From contig JAKZAN010000197.1 of the NCBI GenBank assembly GCA_023053545.1, positions 1 to 64,000 of the forward strand: a stretch of DNA of 64,000 bases, read 5' to 3'. Both the position numbers and the translations under genes were made by a program. Every line of letters starts with the position of its first letter. The stretch's first letter is position 1. A model generated the notes under the pieces. That model was not told the origin of the DNA and did no database searches. It worked only from the letters and a program-made list of their open reading frames with translations. The stretch comes from Lepidurus packardi (taxonomy: Eukaryota; Arthropoda; Branchiopoda; Notostraca; Triopsidae). Below are positions 9,895 through 19,031 of the stretch, piece after piece.

Positions 9895-10518
9895 ATGCAA
9901 AAAATCCTCCTGACCATGGACAAGATCAGCACTGCCGCAGGGCAGTTCTTTTCATGGCTCATCGTCGCGCTGACCTTCATGATTTCGTGGGAGGTGTTCT
10001 CCCGTTATGTGCTGAGCAACCCGCACCCCTGGGCCTTTGACGTCATGAGCATGATGTATGGCTCGCTCTTCATGATGGCCGGCGCCTACACCTTGTCCAA
10101 GAACGGCCATGTGCGCGGTGACGTGCTGTACGGCTTTTTCCCGCCGCGCCTGCAGGCTGGTCTGGACCTGGCCCTGTACATCCTGTTTTTTATCCCGGGC
10201 GTGGTGGCACTGGCTTACGCCGGCTACGGTTATGCCGCCGAGTCGTGGGCCATCAACGAACACTCGAACATCACGGCCAACGGCCCGCCGGTGTACCCCT
10301 TTAAAACCATCATCCCGATTGCCGGCGCCTTGCTGCTGGCTCAGGGCTTGGTTGAAATCGTTCGCTGCATCGTCTGCCTGCAAACCGGCGCCTGGCCCTC
10401 GCGTGGTCAAGACGTGGAAGAAGTGGACGTCGAAAAACTCAAAGAAATGGTGAACGTGAAAGACGAAGACATTGCCAAGCTGGACACCCTGGCCCCGGCC
10501 AAGGGAGCTGCGAAATGA
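9895..10518 (+). CDS. TRAP transporter small permease (DctQ family), system 1
   Basis: A 207-residue inner-membrane protein with four predicted membrane segments: the first around residues 13-33 (FFSWLIVALTFMISWEVF), with the DctQ hallmark RYVLSNPHPWAFDV just after it. The C-terminal 40 residues are charged and cytoplasmic (EEVDVEKLKEMVNVKDED). Together with the large subunit it forms the sodium-coupled membrane unit. Its stop overlaps the start of the large permease by four bases (ATGA), implying coupled translation. Confidence 0.88.
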   Translation: MQKILLTMDKISTAAGQFFSWLIVALTFMISWEVFSRYVLSNPHPWAFDVMSMMYGSLFMMAGAYTLSKNGHVRGDVLYGFFPPRLQAGLDLALYILFFIPGVVALAYAGYGYAAESWAINEHSNITANGPPVYPFKTIIPIAGALLLAQGLVEIVRCIVCLQTGAWPSRGQDVEEVDVEKLKEMVNVKDEDIAKLDTLAPAKGAAK

Positions 10519-12476
10519 AAAAAGAAATCTGGTTTGGCCTGAGCATCATGGCCGCGGTGGTGCTGGCGGCCTTCTTCTTGTTGCCGCCCGCTGCCGAAAT
10601 GCAGAACGGCCACCTGGGCCTCTTGATGTTGGCGCTGGTGGTGGTGGCCATCATGCTGGGCTTTCCCACCGCCTTCACGCTGATGGGCATGGGCATGGTG
10701 TTTGCCTGGATCGCCTACCGAAGCCAAAACCCTTCGCTGGCCGTGAACCAAACGCTGGACCTCATGGTGCAGCGGGCTTACTCGGTCATGTCGAACGACG
10801 TGCTGATCTCGATTCCGCTGTTTGTGTTCATGGGCTACCTGATCGAGCGCGCCAACCTGATCGAAAAGCTGTTCAAGAGCATGCACCTGGCGACAGCCCG
10901 TGTGCCCGGTTCCTTGGCAGTGGCGACCATCATCACCTGCGCGATTTTTGCAACCGCCACCGGCATCGTCGGTGCGGTGGTCACGCTGATGGGACTTTTG
11001 GCGCTGCCCGCCATGCTGCGCGCTGGCTACAGCGTGCAACTTTCCGCTGGCGCCATCACGGCCGGCGGTTGCCTGGGCATCTTGATTCCGCCTTCGGTCA
11101 TGTTGATCGTTTACGGTGCCACGGCCGGTGTGTCGGTGGTCAAGCTCTACGCGGGCGCCTTCTTCCCCGGCATCATGCTGGCGACCTTGTACGTGCTGTA
11201 CGTGGTCGTCTTGGCCAAATGGAAGCCGCACCTGGCGCCGCCCATGTCAGCGCAAGACCGGATCGTGCCGCTGCCGGCTTTTGCCGAAGTGGTGTCCACC
11301 AGCGTCAGCAACAAGGTGTTGCCCGGCCTGATCGGTGCCATCAAAGGCAAGCGCAATGCCGCCGTGCCGATGAACGAGTTGCTCAAGCATCTGGGCATCG
11401 CGCTGCTGCCGCTGGTGGCGGTTGCGCTCATCATGGGCGGGATTTTTTTGAAGGTCACGGCTCCCGAGCCACTGGAAGAAGTCGCCGGCGTGGTGGCCAT
11501 GGGCGGCAGCACGGTGGACGCCAGTGACGACGCGACCCCCAGCGTGGGCGGCCTGAGCGAGCCCGAAGAAGCGGGCGGTTTGAAAGCGCCTTCGGAGCCG
11601 GCCGGCCTCGAGGCCATGGGCAGCGCCGCTGACGCGGCCAAGGCACCGGCGGCTGTGGCCGAAGCAGCGCCCGAGCCAGTGGCTGCCGCGCCGACGGCGC
11701 CGGTGGTGGACCCAGAGCGTGTGCCGGCACCACCCGCCTTCTGGATCGGTTTAGCCAGTTGCGCGGTGGCCTTGGCACTGTTTTACGCCTACTTCAGCTT
11801 TGCCCGTCTTGAGATTTTCAAGATGCTGCTGGGCTCTTTCTTCCCGTTGGCGCTGATGATCTTGGCGGTGCTGGGCAGCATTGTGTTTGGCTTGGCCACA
11901 CCCACGGAAGCAGCTGCCATGGGGTCTTTGGGCGGGCTGCTGTTGGCTGCTGCCTACCGGCGGCTGAACATGGCCGTGCTGCGTGAGTCGGTTTACCTGA
12001 CGGCAAAAACCAGCGCCATGGTGTGCTGGCTGTTCGTGGGCTCGAGCATCTTCTCGGCGGCGTTTGCGCTGCTGGGCGGCCAGGAGATCATCAACCAGTG
12101 GGTGCTGGGCATGGACCTCACGCCGGTGCAGTTCATGATCTTGGCGCAGGTGGTGATTTTCCTGCTGGGCTGGCCGCTGGAGTGGACCGAGATCATCGTG
12201 ATCTTCATGCCCATCTTCATTCCGCTGCTGCCGCACTTTGGCATTGACCCGTTGTTCTTTGGCTTGCTGGTGGCGCTGAATCTGCAGACCGCCTTCCTCA
12301 GCCCGCCGGTGGCCATGGCTGCCTTCTACCTCAAGGGCGTGAGCCCGCCGCATGTGACGCTCAACCAGATCTTTGCCGGCATGTTGCCCTTCATGGCGAT
12401 TCAGGTCTTGGCCATCGTGTTGCTCTATCAGTTCCCGGCCATCGGTTTGTGGTTGCCGGAAATGCTCTACAAGTAA
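10515..12476 (+). CDS. TRAP transporter large permease (DctM family) with long Ala/Pro-rich linker, system 1
   Basis: This is the main sodium-driven permease. Typical DctM blocks are present: GFPTAFTLMGMGMVF, ISIPLFVFMGYLIERANL, ATATGIVGAVVTLMG, GGCLGILIPPSVMLIVYG and, in the second half, GLATPTEAAAMGSLG and LNLQTAFLSPPVAMAAFYLKG. At 653 residues it is about 220 longer than usual DctM. The extra length lies roughly at residues 225-410 and includes an Ala/Pro/Glu-rich, low-complexity stretch (about 316-404) between the two halves of the transporter. The gene ends just before a strong terminator. Confidence 0.9.
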   Translation: MKKEIWFGLSIMAAVVLAAFFLLPPAAEMQNGHLGLLMLALVVVAIMLGFPTAFTLMGMGMVFAWIAYRSQNPSLAVNQTLDLMVQRAYSVMSNDVLISIPLFVFMGYLIERANLIEKLFKSMHLATARVPGSLAVATIITCAIFATATGIVGAVVTLMGLLALPAMLRAGYSVQLSAGAITAGGCLGILIPPSVMLIVYGATAGVSVVKLYAGAFFPGIMLATLYVLYVVVLAKWKPHLAPPMSAQDRIVPLPAFAEVVSTSVSNKVLPGLIGAIKGKRNAAVPMNELLKHLGIALLPLVAVALIMGGIFLKVTAPEPLEEVAGVVAMGGSTVDASDDATPSVGGLSEPEEAGGLKAPSEPAGLEAMGSAADAAKAPAAVAEAAPEPVAAAPTAPVVDPERVPAPPAFWIGLASCAVALALFYAYFSFARLEIFKMLLGSFFPLALMILAVLGSIVFGLATPTEAAAMGSLGGLLLAAAYRRLNMAVLRESVYLTAKTSAMVCWLFVGSSIFSAAFALLGGQEIINQWVLGMDLTPVQFMILAQVVIFLLGWPLEWTEIIVIFMPIFIPLLPHFGIDPLFFGLLVALNLQTAFLSPPVAMAAFYLKGVSPPHVTLNQIFAGMLPFMAIQVLAIVLLYQFPAIGLWLPEMLYK

Positions 12477-12492
12477 GACGCTGCGCCTAGCT

Positions 12493-12523
12493 AAAAAGGA
12501 CGCCTGCGGGCGTCCTTTTTTTG
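12493..12523 (+). terminator. Rho-independent terminator of TRAP operon 1
   Basis: AAAAAGGACGCC and GGCGTCCTTTTT arms around a TGCG loop, ending in a run of seven T. It lies 17 nt after the large-permease stop. Confidence 0.9.
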
Positions 12524-12570
12524 GGCCCTGGCCGGCTGAAATCCTCCGTTTTCCCGCCAGCCCGCTAAGA

Positions 12571-12592
12571 TTGACGTTTACGTAAACGTCAA
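12571..12592. promoter_or_regulatory. Perfect 22-bp palindrome upstream of icmF (LiuR-type operator candidate)
   Basis: Two 11-bp arms, TTGACGTTTAC and its exact complement, meet with no spacer 48 nt before the icmF start. The ACGTTTACGTAAACGT core resembles the operator described for LiuR, the MerR-family regulator of branched-chain amino acid and short acyl-CoA catabolism in proteobacteria. The match to LiuR is from memory; the palindrome itself is plain in the sequence. Confidence 0.75.
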
Positions 12593-12640
12593 GTAAGCCC
12601 CAGCGCTTCAGATGGCGCTTTCCAAGAAAGAGACCACGCG

Positions 12641-15600
12641 ATGACCGACCTGTCTGCCGACTACCAAGCGCTTGCCAATTACCGCCCCACGCACAAAGTG
12701 CGCTTTGTCACGGCGGCGTCTTTGTTCGACGGCCATGACGCGGCCATCAACATCATGCGGCGCATCTTGCAAGGCATGGGCGCGGAAGTCATCCACCTGG
12801 GCCACAACCGCAGCGTGGACGAGGTGGTCACCGCCGCCTTGCAAGAAGACGTGCAGGGCATTGCCATCAGCTCCTACCAGGGCGGGCATGTGGAGTACTT
12901 CAAGTACATGGTGGACCTGCTCAAAAGCCGGGGCGGCGAGCACATCCAGGTGTTTGGCGGCGGCGGCGGGGTGATCGTGCCACCCGAAATCCGCGAACTG
13001 CACGCTTACGGCGTGGCGCGCATCTTCAGCCCGGAAGACGGCCAAAAAATGGGGCTCGCCGGCATGATCGGTGAGATGGTCATGCGCTGCGACAAAGACC
13101 TCACCGGCTTGGCGCCCAAGAACGCCCAGGCCTTGGCCGGCCATGGCGAGATGAACTGGCGCGCCTTGGCGCAACTCATCACCGCCCTCGAAAACGACAA
13201 GGCCGACGCCGCCTTGGTCACCACCATTCGCCAGGCCGCCAGCCAGACCAACGTACCGGTGGTTGGCATCACCGGCACCGGCGGGGCGGGCAAGTCCTCG
13301 CTCACCGACGAGTTGATCCGCCGCCTGCGGCTGGACCAGCACGACGCCCTGCGCATCGCCGTCATCAGCATCGACCCCTCGCGCCGCAAGAGCGGCGGCG
13401 CCTTGCTGGGCGACCGCATCCGCATGAACGCCATCTCGCCCTGGACCACGGCGGGCACGGCCAATGGCGCGCGCGTCTTCATGCGTTCGCTGGCCACGCG
13501 TGACTTTGGTTCTGAGATCAGCAAGTCCCTGCCCGACGTGATTGCCGCTTGCAAAGTGGCGGGCTTTGACTTGGTCGTGGTCGAGACCTCGGGCATTGGC
13601 CAGGGCGACGCCGCCATCGTGCCGCACGTGGATGTGCCGCTGTACGTCATGACGCCCGAGTTCGGCGCGGCCAGCCAGCTCGAAAAAATCGACATGCTGG
13701 ACTTTGCCGAGTTCATCGCCATCAACAAGTTCGACCGCAAGGGCTCGCTGGACGCCCTGCGTGACGTGGCCAAGCAGGTGCAGCGCAACAAGGAAGCCTG
13801 GACCGTTCCTGCCGAGCAAATGCCGGTGTTTGGCACCATGGCCGCGCGTTTTAACGACGACGGCGTGACCGCGCTCTACCAGGCGCTCAAGGGCCGGCTG
13901 GCTGCGCTGGGCTTGCCGCTGACGGCTGGCGCCCTGCCGGCAGTGGCGGTGCGCCACAGCACCAACCAAACGCCGGTGGTGCCGGCGGCGCGCACGCGCT
14001 ACCTGGCTGAAATTGCCGACACCGTGCGCGGCTACAAAAAGAAAGGCCGCGAACAAGCCGGCCTGGCCCGTGAGATCCAGCAGCTGCGCGCTGCGGCCGC
14101 CATGCTGACCATCGGCAAGCCCGACAAGGCCCGCGCGGCAGAAGCCGCCATCGACCTGGCCGTGCAGCGCGAGCAAGTGCAAGACCCGTCGGCCAAAAAG
14201 CTGCTGGCCCAATGGCCGCAAATGCAGCAGGCCTACGCGGGCGACGAGTACGTGGTGAAAATCCGCGACAAAGAAATCCGCACCGCACTGACCACCAAGT
14301 CGCTTTCGGGCACCACCATCCGCAAGGTGGCGCTGCCGCAGTACGAAGACCACGGCGAAGTGCTCAAGTGGCTGATGCTGGACAACGTGCCCGGCAGCTA
14401 CCCGTACACGGCAGGCACCTTTGCCTTCAAGCGCGAAGGCGAAGACCCGACCCGCATGTTCGCTGGCGAGGGGGATGCGTTTCGCACCAACACGCGCTTT
14501 AAATTGCTCAGCCAGGGCATGCCCGCCAAGCGTCTGTCCACCGCGTTTGACTCGGTCACGCTGTACGGCAACGACCCCGACCGCCGCCCCGACATCTACG
14601 GCAAGGTGGGCAACTCGGGCGTGAGCATCGCCACGCTGGACGACATGAAGGTGCTCTACAGCGGCTTTGATTTGTGCTCGCCAAGCACCAGCGTGAGCAT
14701 GACCATCAACGGCCCGGCGCCCAGCATCCTGGCCATGTTCATGAACACCGCGATTGACCAGAACCTGGACAAGTTCAAGCTCGACAACGGCCGCGAACCC
14801 ACCGACACCGAAGCCGCCAAGATCCGCCAGTGGGTGCAAGAAAACGTGCGCGGCACGGTGCAGGCCGACATCCTCAAAGAAGATCAGGGGCAAAACACCT
14901 GCATCTTCTCTACAGAGTTTTCACTCAAGGTGATGGGCGACATTGCCGAGTACTTTGTGCACCACGGCGTGCGCAACTTCTACAGCGTGTCGATCAGCGG
15001 CTACCATATCGCCGAAGCCGGGGCCAACCCGATCAGCCAACTCGCGTTCACGCTGTCCAATGGTTTTACCTTCGTCGAAGCGTATTTGGCACGCGGCATG
15101 CACATCGACGACTTCGCCCCCAATCTGTCGTTCTTCTTTAGCAACGGCATGGACCCGGAATACACGGTCATGGGCCGGGTGGCGCGGCGCATCTGGGCCG
15201 TGGCCATGAAAGAAAAATACGGCGCCAACGAACGGTCCCAAAAGCTCAAGTACCACATTCAGACTTCGGGCCGCAGCCTGCACGCGCAAGAGATCCAGTT
15301 CAACGACATCCGCACCACGCTGCAAGCGCTGATCGCGATTTACGACAACTGCAACAGCCTGCACACCAACGCGTTTGACGAAGCCATCACCACGCCCACC
15401 GAAGAGTCTGTGCGCCGCGCCATGGCGATTCAGCTCATCATCAACCGCGAATGGGGCTTGGCCAAGAACGAGAACCCGTCACAAGGTGCGTTCATCATTG
15501 AAGAGCTGACCGAGCTGCTGGAAGAAGCCGTGCTGGCCGAGTTCGAGCGCATTGCCGAACGCGGCGGCGTGCTGGGCGCGATGGAAACCGGCTACCAGCG

Positions 15601-15949
15601 CGGCAAGATCCAAGACGAGTCCATGCACTACGAGATGCTCAAGCACACCGGCGAGCTGCCCATCATCGGCGTGAACACCTTTCGCAACCCGCACGGCGAG
15701 CAGGTGCAAGACAAGCTGGAACTGGCCCGCTCGACCGACGAAGAAAAGCAAAGCCAGCTTGAGCGTCTAAAAGCCTTTCACGCGCTGCATGCCCACGAGT
15801 CACCGGCCATGCTCAAACGCCTGCAGCAAGCCGTGATCGACAACCACAACGTCTTTGACGTGCTGATGGACGCGGTGCGCGTGTGCTCATTGGGCCAGAT
15901 CACCAACGCCTTGTTCGAGGTGGGTGGGCAGTACCGGCGCAATATGTGA
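12641..15949 (+). CDS. icmF: Fused isobutyryl-CoA mutase IcmF (B12-binding, GTPase chaperone and mutase in one chain)
   Basis: IcmF interconverts isobutyryl-CoA and n-butyryl-CoA (some members act on pivalyl-CoA) with coenzyme B12. The 1102-residue chain shows the known order. First comes a cobalamin-binding domain ([11 protein letters not shown] near residue 30 with the axial His, then ISSYQGG and VFGGGGGVI). Next is a MeaB-like G-protein domain with P-loop GTGGAGKSS near residue 212, then a linker, and from about residue 560 the TIM-barrel mutase ([22 protein letters not shown], ending GQYRRNM). The start follows an AAAGAGA ribosome site. It stands alone behind a palindromic operator candidate, which fits control by acyl-CoA catabolism. 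Confidence 0.95.
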   Translation: MTDLSADYQALANYRPTHKVRFVTAASLFDGHDAAINIMRRILQGMGAEVIHLGHNRSVDEVVTAALQEDVQGIAISSYQGGHVEYFKYMVDLLKSRGGEHIQVFGGGGGVIVPPEIRELHAYGVARIFSPEDGQKMGLAGMIGEMVMRCDKDLTGLAPKNAQALAGHGEMNWRALAQLITALENDKADAALVTTIRQAASQTNVPVVGITGTGGAGKSSLTDELIRRLRLDQHDALRIAVISIDPSRRKSGGALLGDRIRMNAISPWTTAGTANGARVFMRSLATRDFGSEISKSLPDVIAACKVAGFDLVVVETSGIGQGDAAIVPHVDVPLYVMTPEFGAASQLEKIDMLDFAEFIAINKFDRKGSLDALRDVAKQVQRNKEAWTVPAEQMPVFGTMAARFNDDGVTALYQALKGRLAALGLPLTAGALPAVAVRHSTNQTPVVPAARTRYLAEIADTVRGYKKKGREQAGLAREIQQLRAAAAMLTIGKPDKARAAEAAIDLAVQREQVQDPSAKKLLAQWPQMQQAYAGDEYVVKIRDKEIRTALTTKSLSGTTIRKVALPQYEDHGEVLKWLMLDNVPGSYPYTAGTFAFKREGEDPTRMFAGEGDAFRTNTRFKLLSQGMPAKRLSTAFDSVTLYGNDPDRRPDIYGKVGNSGVSIATLDDMKVLYSGFDLCSPSTSVSMTINGPAPSILAMFMNTAIDQNLDKFKLDNGREPTDTEAAKIRQWVQENVRGTVQADILKEDQGQNTCIFSTEFSLKVMGDIAEYFVHHGVRNFYSVSISGYHIAEAGANPISQLAFTLSNGFTFVEAYLARGMHIDDFAPNLSFFFSNGMDPEYTVMGRVARRIWAVAMKEKYGANERSQKLKYHIQTSGRSLHAQEIQFNDIRTTLQALIAIYDNCNSLHTNAFDEAITTPTEESVRRAMAIQLIINREWGLAKNENPSQGAFIIEELTELLEEAVLAEFERIAERGGVLGAMETGYQRGKIQDESMHYEMLKHTGELPIIGVNTFRNPHGEQVQDKLELARSTDEEKQSQLERLKAFHALHAHESPAMLKRLQQAVIDNHNVFDVLMDAVRVCSLGQITNALFEVGGQYRRNM

Positions 15950-15955
15950 GGTGAT

Positions 15956-15983
15956 GGCCCGCCCTGAAGACAGGGGGCGGGCC
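15956..15983. terminator. GC-rich hairpin between convergent icmF and yebC-like genes
   Basis: Arms GGCCCGCCC and GGGCGGGCC around a 10-nt loop, right after the icmF stop. There is no T-run, so it may end transcription from either side only weakly. Confidence 0.45.
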
Positions 15984-16010
15984 TGAGCGAAAACTACCAG
16001 CGGGGCAGGA

Positions 16011-16724
16011 TCAGCCCGCTAAGCCCACAAACATGTTCTGCACGTCGTCGTTGGCGTCAATGGCGGCTAAGAAGGCTTCGACTTCTTCGAGTTGCTCGGC
16101 GCTCAGCGTGGCCGGGTCCACTGGGTTCTTGGCTTTGTAGCCGAGCTTGGCCGACAGCACCGTGAAACCTTGGGCCGGCAGGGCGCGGCTGACGAGGTCT
16201 AGGTCGGCGGGCTCGGTCAGGAACAGCGTGGTGCCTGGCTCTTCGCCGGCTTCCAGGTCTTGCGCACCGGCTTCGATGGCGGCCATGTCGGCGTCGGCGC
16301 CGGCTTGGGCGGGTTCGGCTTCGATCATGCCGACGTGGTCAAAGTCCCAGGCCACCGAGCCGGACGTGCCGAGTTGGCCTTTGCGGAACAGCACGCGCAT
16401 TTCGGGGGCGGTGCGGTTGACGTTGTCGGTCAGGCATTCGACCATGACGGCCACGCGGTGCGGCGCGTAGCCTTCGTAGATGACGTGTTCAAAGTTGACC
16501 GCATCGCCCGTGAGACCCGCACCTTTTTTGATGGCGCGGTCCAGCGTGTCTTTGGGCATGGAGACTTTGCGGGCTTGCTCGACCAAGAGCCGCAGGCGTG
16601 CGTTGGCCGCCGGGTCGGCGCCGCTGCGGGCGGCAATCATGATGTCTTTGGACAGTTTGCCGAAAACGCGACCTCGGGCGTTGGCCGCGAGTTCTTTGCC
16701 TTTTGCTTTCCATTGCGCGCCCAT
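16011..16724 (-). CDS. YebC/PmpR/TACO1 family protein
   Basis: A 237-residue cytoplasmic protein of a family described as DNA-binding regulators and, more recently, as factors easing ribosome stalling. The family opening is intact: [28 protein letters not shown]. The three-domain pattern follows, with [14 protein letters not shown] and [26 protein letters not shown]. The ATG at 16724 has an AAGGAG ribosome site. The open frame extends upstream but the conserved MGAQWK start is unambiguous. It is convergent with icmF. Confidence 0.92.
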   Translation of the reverse strand: MGAQWKAKGKELAANARGRVFGKLSKDIMIAARSGADPAANARLRLLVEQARKVSMPKDTLDRAIKKGAGLTGDAVNFEHVIYEGYAPHRVAVMVECLTDNVNRTAPEMRVLFRKGQLGTSGSVAWDFDHVGMIEAEPAQAGADADMAAIEAGAQDLEAGEEPGTTLFLTEPADLDLVSRALPAQGFTVLSAKLGYKAKNPVDPATLSAEQLEEVEAFLAAIDANDDVQNMFVGLAG

Positions 16725-16824
16725 GAGGTGCTCCTTAGCTGGTGGTTGGCGCCTCAGGCGCGCGGGTTCAAAACGGTCAAACTCAAAACAGTCCAACGCG
16801 ACGACGAAGCAGGGGCGATGCCCA

Positions 16825-16853
16825 TAAAAAAAGCGACCCGGGCGGATCGCTTT
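16825..16853 (-). terminator. Rho-independent terminator downstream of the 54-residue basic protein gene
   Basis: Read on the minus strand, AAAGCGATCC pairs with GGGTCGCTTT around GCCC, followed by a run of T (the A-run at 16825-16832 on the plus strand). It lies about 45 nt after the small gene. Confidence 0.75.
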
Positions 16854-16897
16854 GTCTGGAACTGCCTGACCGCGAGGCCGGGCGGTTCCCTGGCAGA

Positions 16898-17062
16898 TCA
16901 ACCGCCTTTGTGCGGGCGCTTGCCTGGGTTCTTTTTGCTGCGGGTCCAGGTGCCACGCTCAAGGCTGACCTTCTGGCCGCGGCCGGCGGTACGGGTCATG
17001 CCGGGAGCCGGCACGGGTTTTGGCGCGCAGATGTCGGCTTCGACGCGGATTTTCTTGGACAT
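16898..17062 (-). CDS. Small basic protein of unknown function (54 residues)
   Basis: This short frame starts [16 protein letters not shown] and ends [10 protein letters not shown]. It is rich in Lys and Arg, has one Cys and no membrane segment. Support for it being real comes from the flanks: a perfect-looking GGAG ribosome site precedes the ATG at 17062 and a good terminator follows the stop. The protein is not one I can assign to a named family; the basic charge would suit nucleic-acid or ribosome binding, but that is speculation. Confidence 0.65.
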   Translation of the reverse strand: MSKKIRVEADICAPKPVPAPGMTRTAGRGQKVSLERGTWTRSKKNPGKRPHKGG

Positions 17063-17204
17063 GGAGGACTCCGGGTTAAAAAATAGCTGAATCAGCGATT
17101 TTATGCCAAGGCGGGGCGGGCCCGGCGGGCTTTGTTCGTGGCTGATTGTTGTGGCGCTCGAAGGTGGGTCCGAGGTGGGCCCAGCCGGCCACCCCAGGGC
17201 TTTG

Positions 17205-18281
17205 TCAGTTGGTCTTGGCCAAGGGCAGATTCAGCAGCAAATTTTGGGGTTTGAGCCGAAAGCTTTGCTGGCTGTTCATCATCAGCCCCAGGTACACCGG
17301 CTTGCCTGCCACGTCGGCGCGCATGTCCAGCGGGTTGGCAAACTCCAGCTTGAAGAGGCTCAGCAGCCGGGCCAAGCGGTCTGGCGCGACCTCGTGGCCC
17401 AGGTACAGGTCGTTGAGCAGCGCGCTGGCCTCGACGTCCAGACCCACGTGCCAGCGCCAGCCGGTGTCTTCTACCTGGGGCAGCGGGGTGATGCGGACCT
17501 CCACGCCCAGCAAATGCCGCACCCAGCGGCGCAGCACGCTGGCCAGCGCTTTGAGGCCGGAGCGCGCGCGCGTCATGGTCAGCACCAGGCCGTGACTGAG
17601 GTCGTTTTGCACTTCGTGCGTGAGGTCCAGCAGGAAATGGTGGCGCTCGGGCTGCGCCGCTTGCTGCCAGTAGGCCGGCGCGTTGTCGTCGCCGAGCACC
17701 TGCACCGTGACTTCGCGCAAAGGCGCTTTGGCCTCGGCCAGCAAGCGGCCAATATCGCCCAAGCCGCCGGTGTCTTGCAGCATGTCCAGCGTGGCTTGGT
17801 CGCCCGCCAAAATTTGCCCTTTGTCGATGGCCACGCGTTGTGGGCGAAACAGCATTTCGGCGGCGCGCACCTCATACGCATCTTCGCTGTCGGCCAAGAT
17901 GCCGCGCGCGATGGCTTGCGCCACCAAGTCCACAAAGAGCGGCGGCAAGTCAGTGATGCCGCGCTGGAACCAGCCGAGGTAACAGGCTTCCAGCGTGCCA
18001 GCGGCCAGCAGGTCGTCGCGGAAGCGCAGGAAATAGGCGTAGCTTTGGCGAGCGTCCTCGTCGCGCACGGCGGCCAGGTCGGCGGGCGCTACGGCGCGCT
18101 GCGGGTTTTTGAGCAGGGCTTCATGCAGCCGCCGCTCGTCGCGGCAGGACTCGGGCAGCAAGGCCAGTTCAGGCCGGGCCAAAAACCCGCGCCAGTAGTC
18201 GTCGGTGGGGGCGAGCCAGCCTTGGGGCGTGGCGAGGAGTTGGGCAAAGCCGCAGGAAGGCCAAAAATCTTGCATGGGCAT
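17205..18281 (-). CDS. DUF6352-like protein of unknown function
   Basis: A 358-residue soluble protein without signal peptide or membrane segments. It begins MPMQDFWPSCGF and has a region rich in hydrophobic and acidic residues. A C-terminal part (VEDTGWRWHVGLDVEASALLN) ends in SFRLKPQNLLLNLPLAKTN. I associate it with the DUF6352 family seen in Burkholderiales, for which I know no function. It lies 33 nt downstream of an SDR gene on the same strand and may be part of that operon with dbpA. Confidence 0.7.
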   Translation of the reverse strand: MPMQDFWPSCGFAQLLATPQGWLAPTDDYWRGFLARPELALLPESCRDERRLHEALLKNPQRAVAPADLAAVRDEDARQSYAYFLRFRDDLLAAGTLEACYLGWFQRGITDLPPLFVDLVAQAIARGILADSEDAYEVRAAEMLFRPQRVAIDKGQILAGDQATLDMLQDTGGLGDIGRLLAEAKAPLREVTVQVLGDDNAPAYWQQAAQPERHHFLLDLTHEVQNDLSHGLVLTMTRARSGLKALASVLRRWVRHLLGVEVRITPLPQVEDTGWRWHVGLDVEASALLNDLYLGHEVAPDRLARLLSLFKLEFANPLDMRADVAGKPVYLGLMMNSQQSFRLKPQNLLLNLPLAKTN

Positions 18282-18314
18282 GATCGTCGCACAAGCGCCG
18301 ACGCGGCCCGCAAA

Positions 18315-19031
18315 TCACCAGGGCAGGGTTTGGCCTCGGTAGTCGACCAACTGCCCGCTGTGCGCCGCCGTCAAAGCGCCCAGCACGCCGAGCAAGTCGC
18401 GAGCCGCTTCTGGCGCGGGCCGCACGGCCAGGCCGGTCTTGGCAAAGGGTTGGGACAAGGCGGTGTCCACCGTGCCGGGGTGCAGCGCCATGCAAACGGC
18501 GTCGCGGTTGCGGCGCGCCAGTTCAATGGCCGCTGTTTTGACGAGTTGATTGAGCGCGGCTTTGGAGGCGCGGTAGCCGTACCAGCCGCCCAGCGCGTTG
18601 TCGCCAATGCTGCCCACTTTGGCTGACACAAAGCCGGCCACCGCCCGGCCTTGGCGCGGCAGCAGCGGCAAAAAATACTTCATTACCAAGGCCGGGCCAA
18701 TGGTGTTGATGCGAAAGACATGGGCCAGGTAGTCGGCGTTCAGATGGGTCCAGCTGCGCTCGGGCTGGCCCTGCTCGCCATGCAAAAAGCCGGTGGCCAC
18801 GACCAGCAGGCGAAGCGGCAAGCCTTGCTGGGTGCACTGCTCGGCGGTCCAGGCCGCGGCGGCGGCGATGCTGGCTTCGTCACCATAGTCCAGCGGCGGT
18901 AGGCTGCGCCGGCTCAGCGCCAGCGTGGGCTGCGCGTTGGCGCGCAGCTGTTCCACCAAGGCCGCGCCCAGCCCACCGCCCGCGCCTATCACCAGCGCCA
19001 AACCGGGGTCTTGCGCGGCGGCGGGGTTCAC
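18315..19031 (-). CDS. Short-chain dehydrogenase/reductase (SDR), translationally coupled to dbpA
   Basis: A 238-residue cytoplasmic SDR resembling the C-factor-like group. The dinucleotide-binding motif GAGGGLGAALVE sits near the N-terminus, and the active-site motif is YGYRASKAALNQ, giving the Tyr and Lys of the catalytic set. A GTG start at 19031 overlaps the dbpA stop in GTGA, so I prefer it over the longer upstream frame, which is only a shadow of dbpA. The substrate is unknown. Confidence 0.82.
   Translation of the reverse strand: MNPAAAQDPGLALVIGAGGGLGAALVEQLRANAQPTLALSRRSLPPLDYGDEASIAAAAAWTAEQCTQQGLPLRLLVVATGFLHGEQGQPERSWTHLNADYLAHVFRINTIGPALVMKYFLPLLPRQGRAVAGFVSAKVGSIGDNALGGWYGYRASKAALNQLVKTAAIELARRNRDAVCMALHPGTVDTALSQPFAKTGLAVRPAPEAARDLLGVLGALTAAHSGQLVDYRGQTLPW

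Noticed and set aside
12608-14893. A 761-codon minus-strand frame opposite icmF
   Set aside because: Antisense shadow caused by high third-position GC; no domain or ribosome site.
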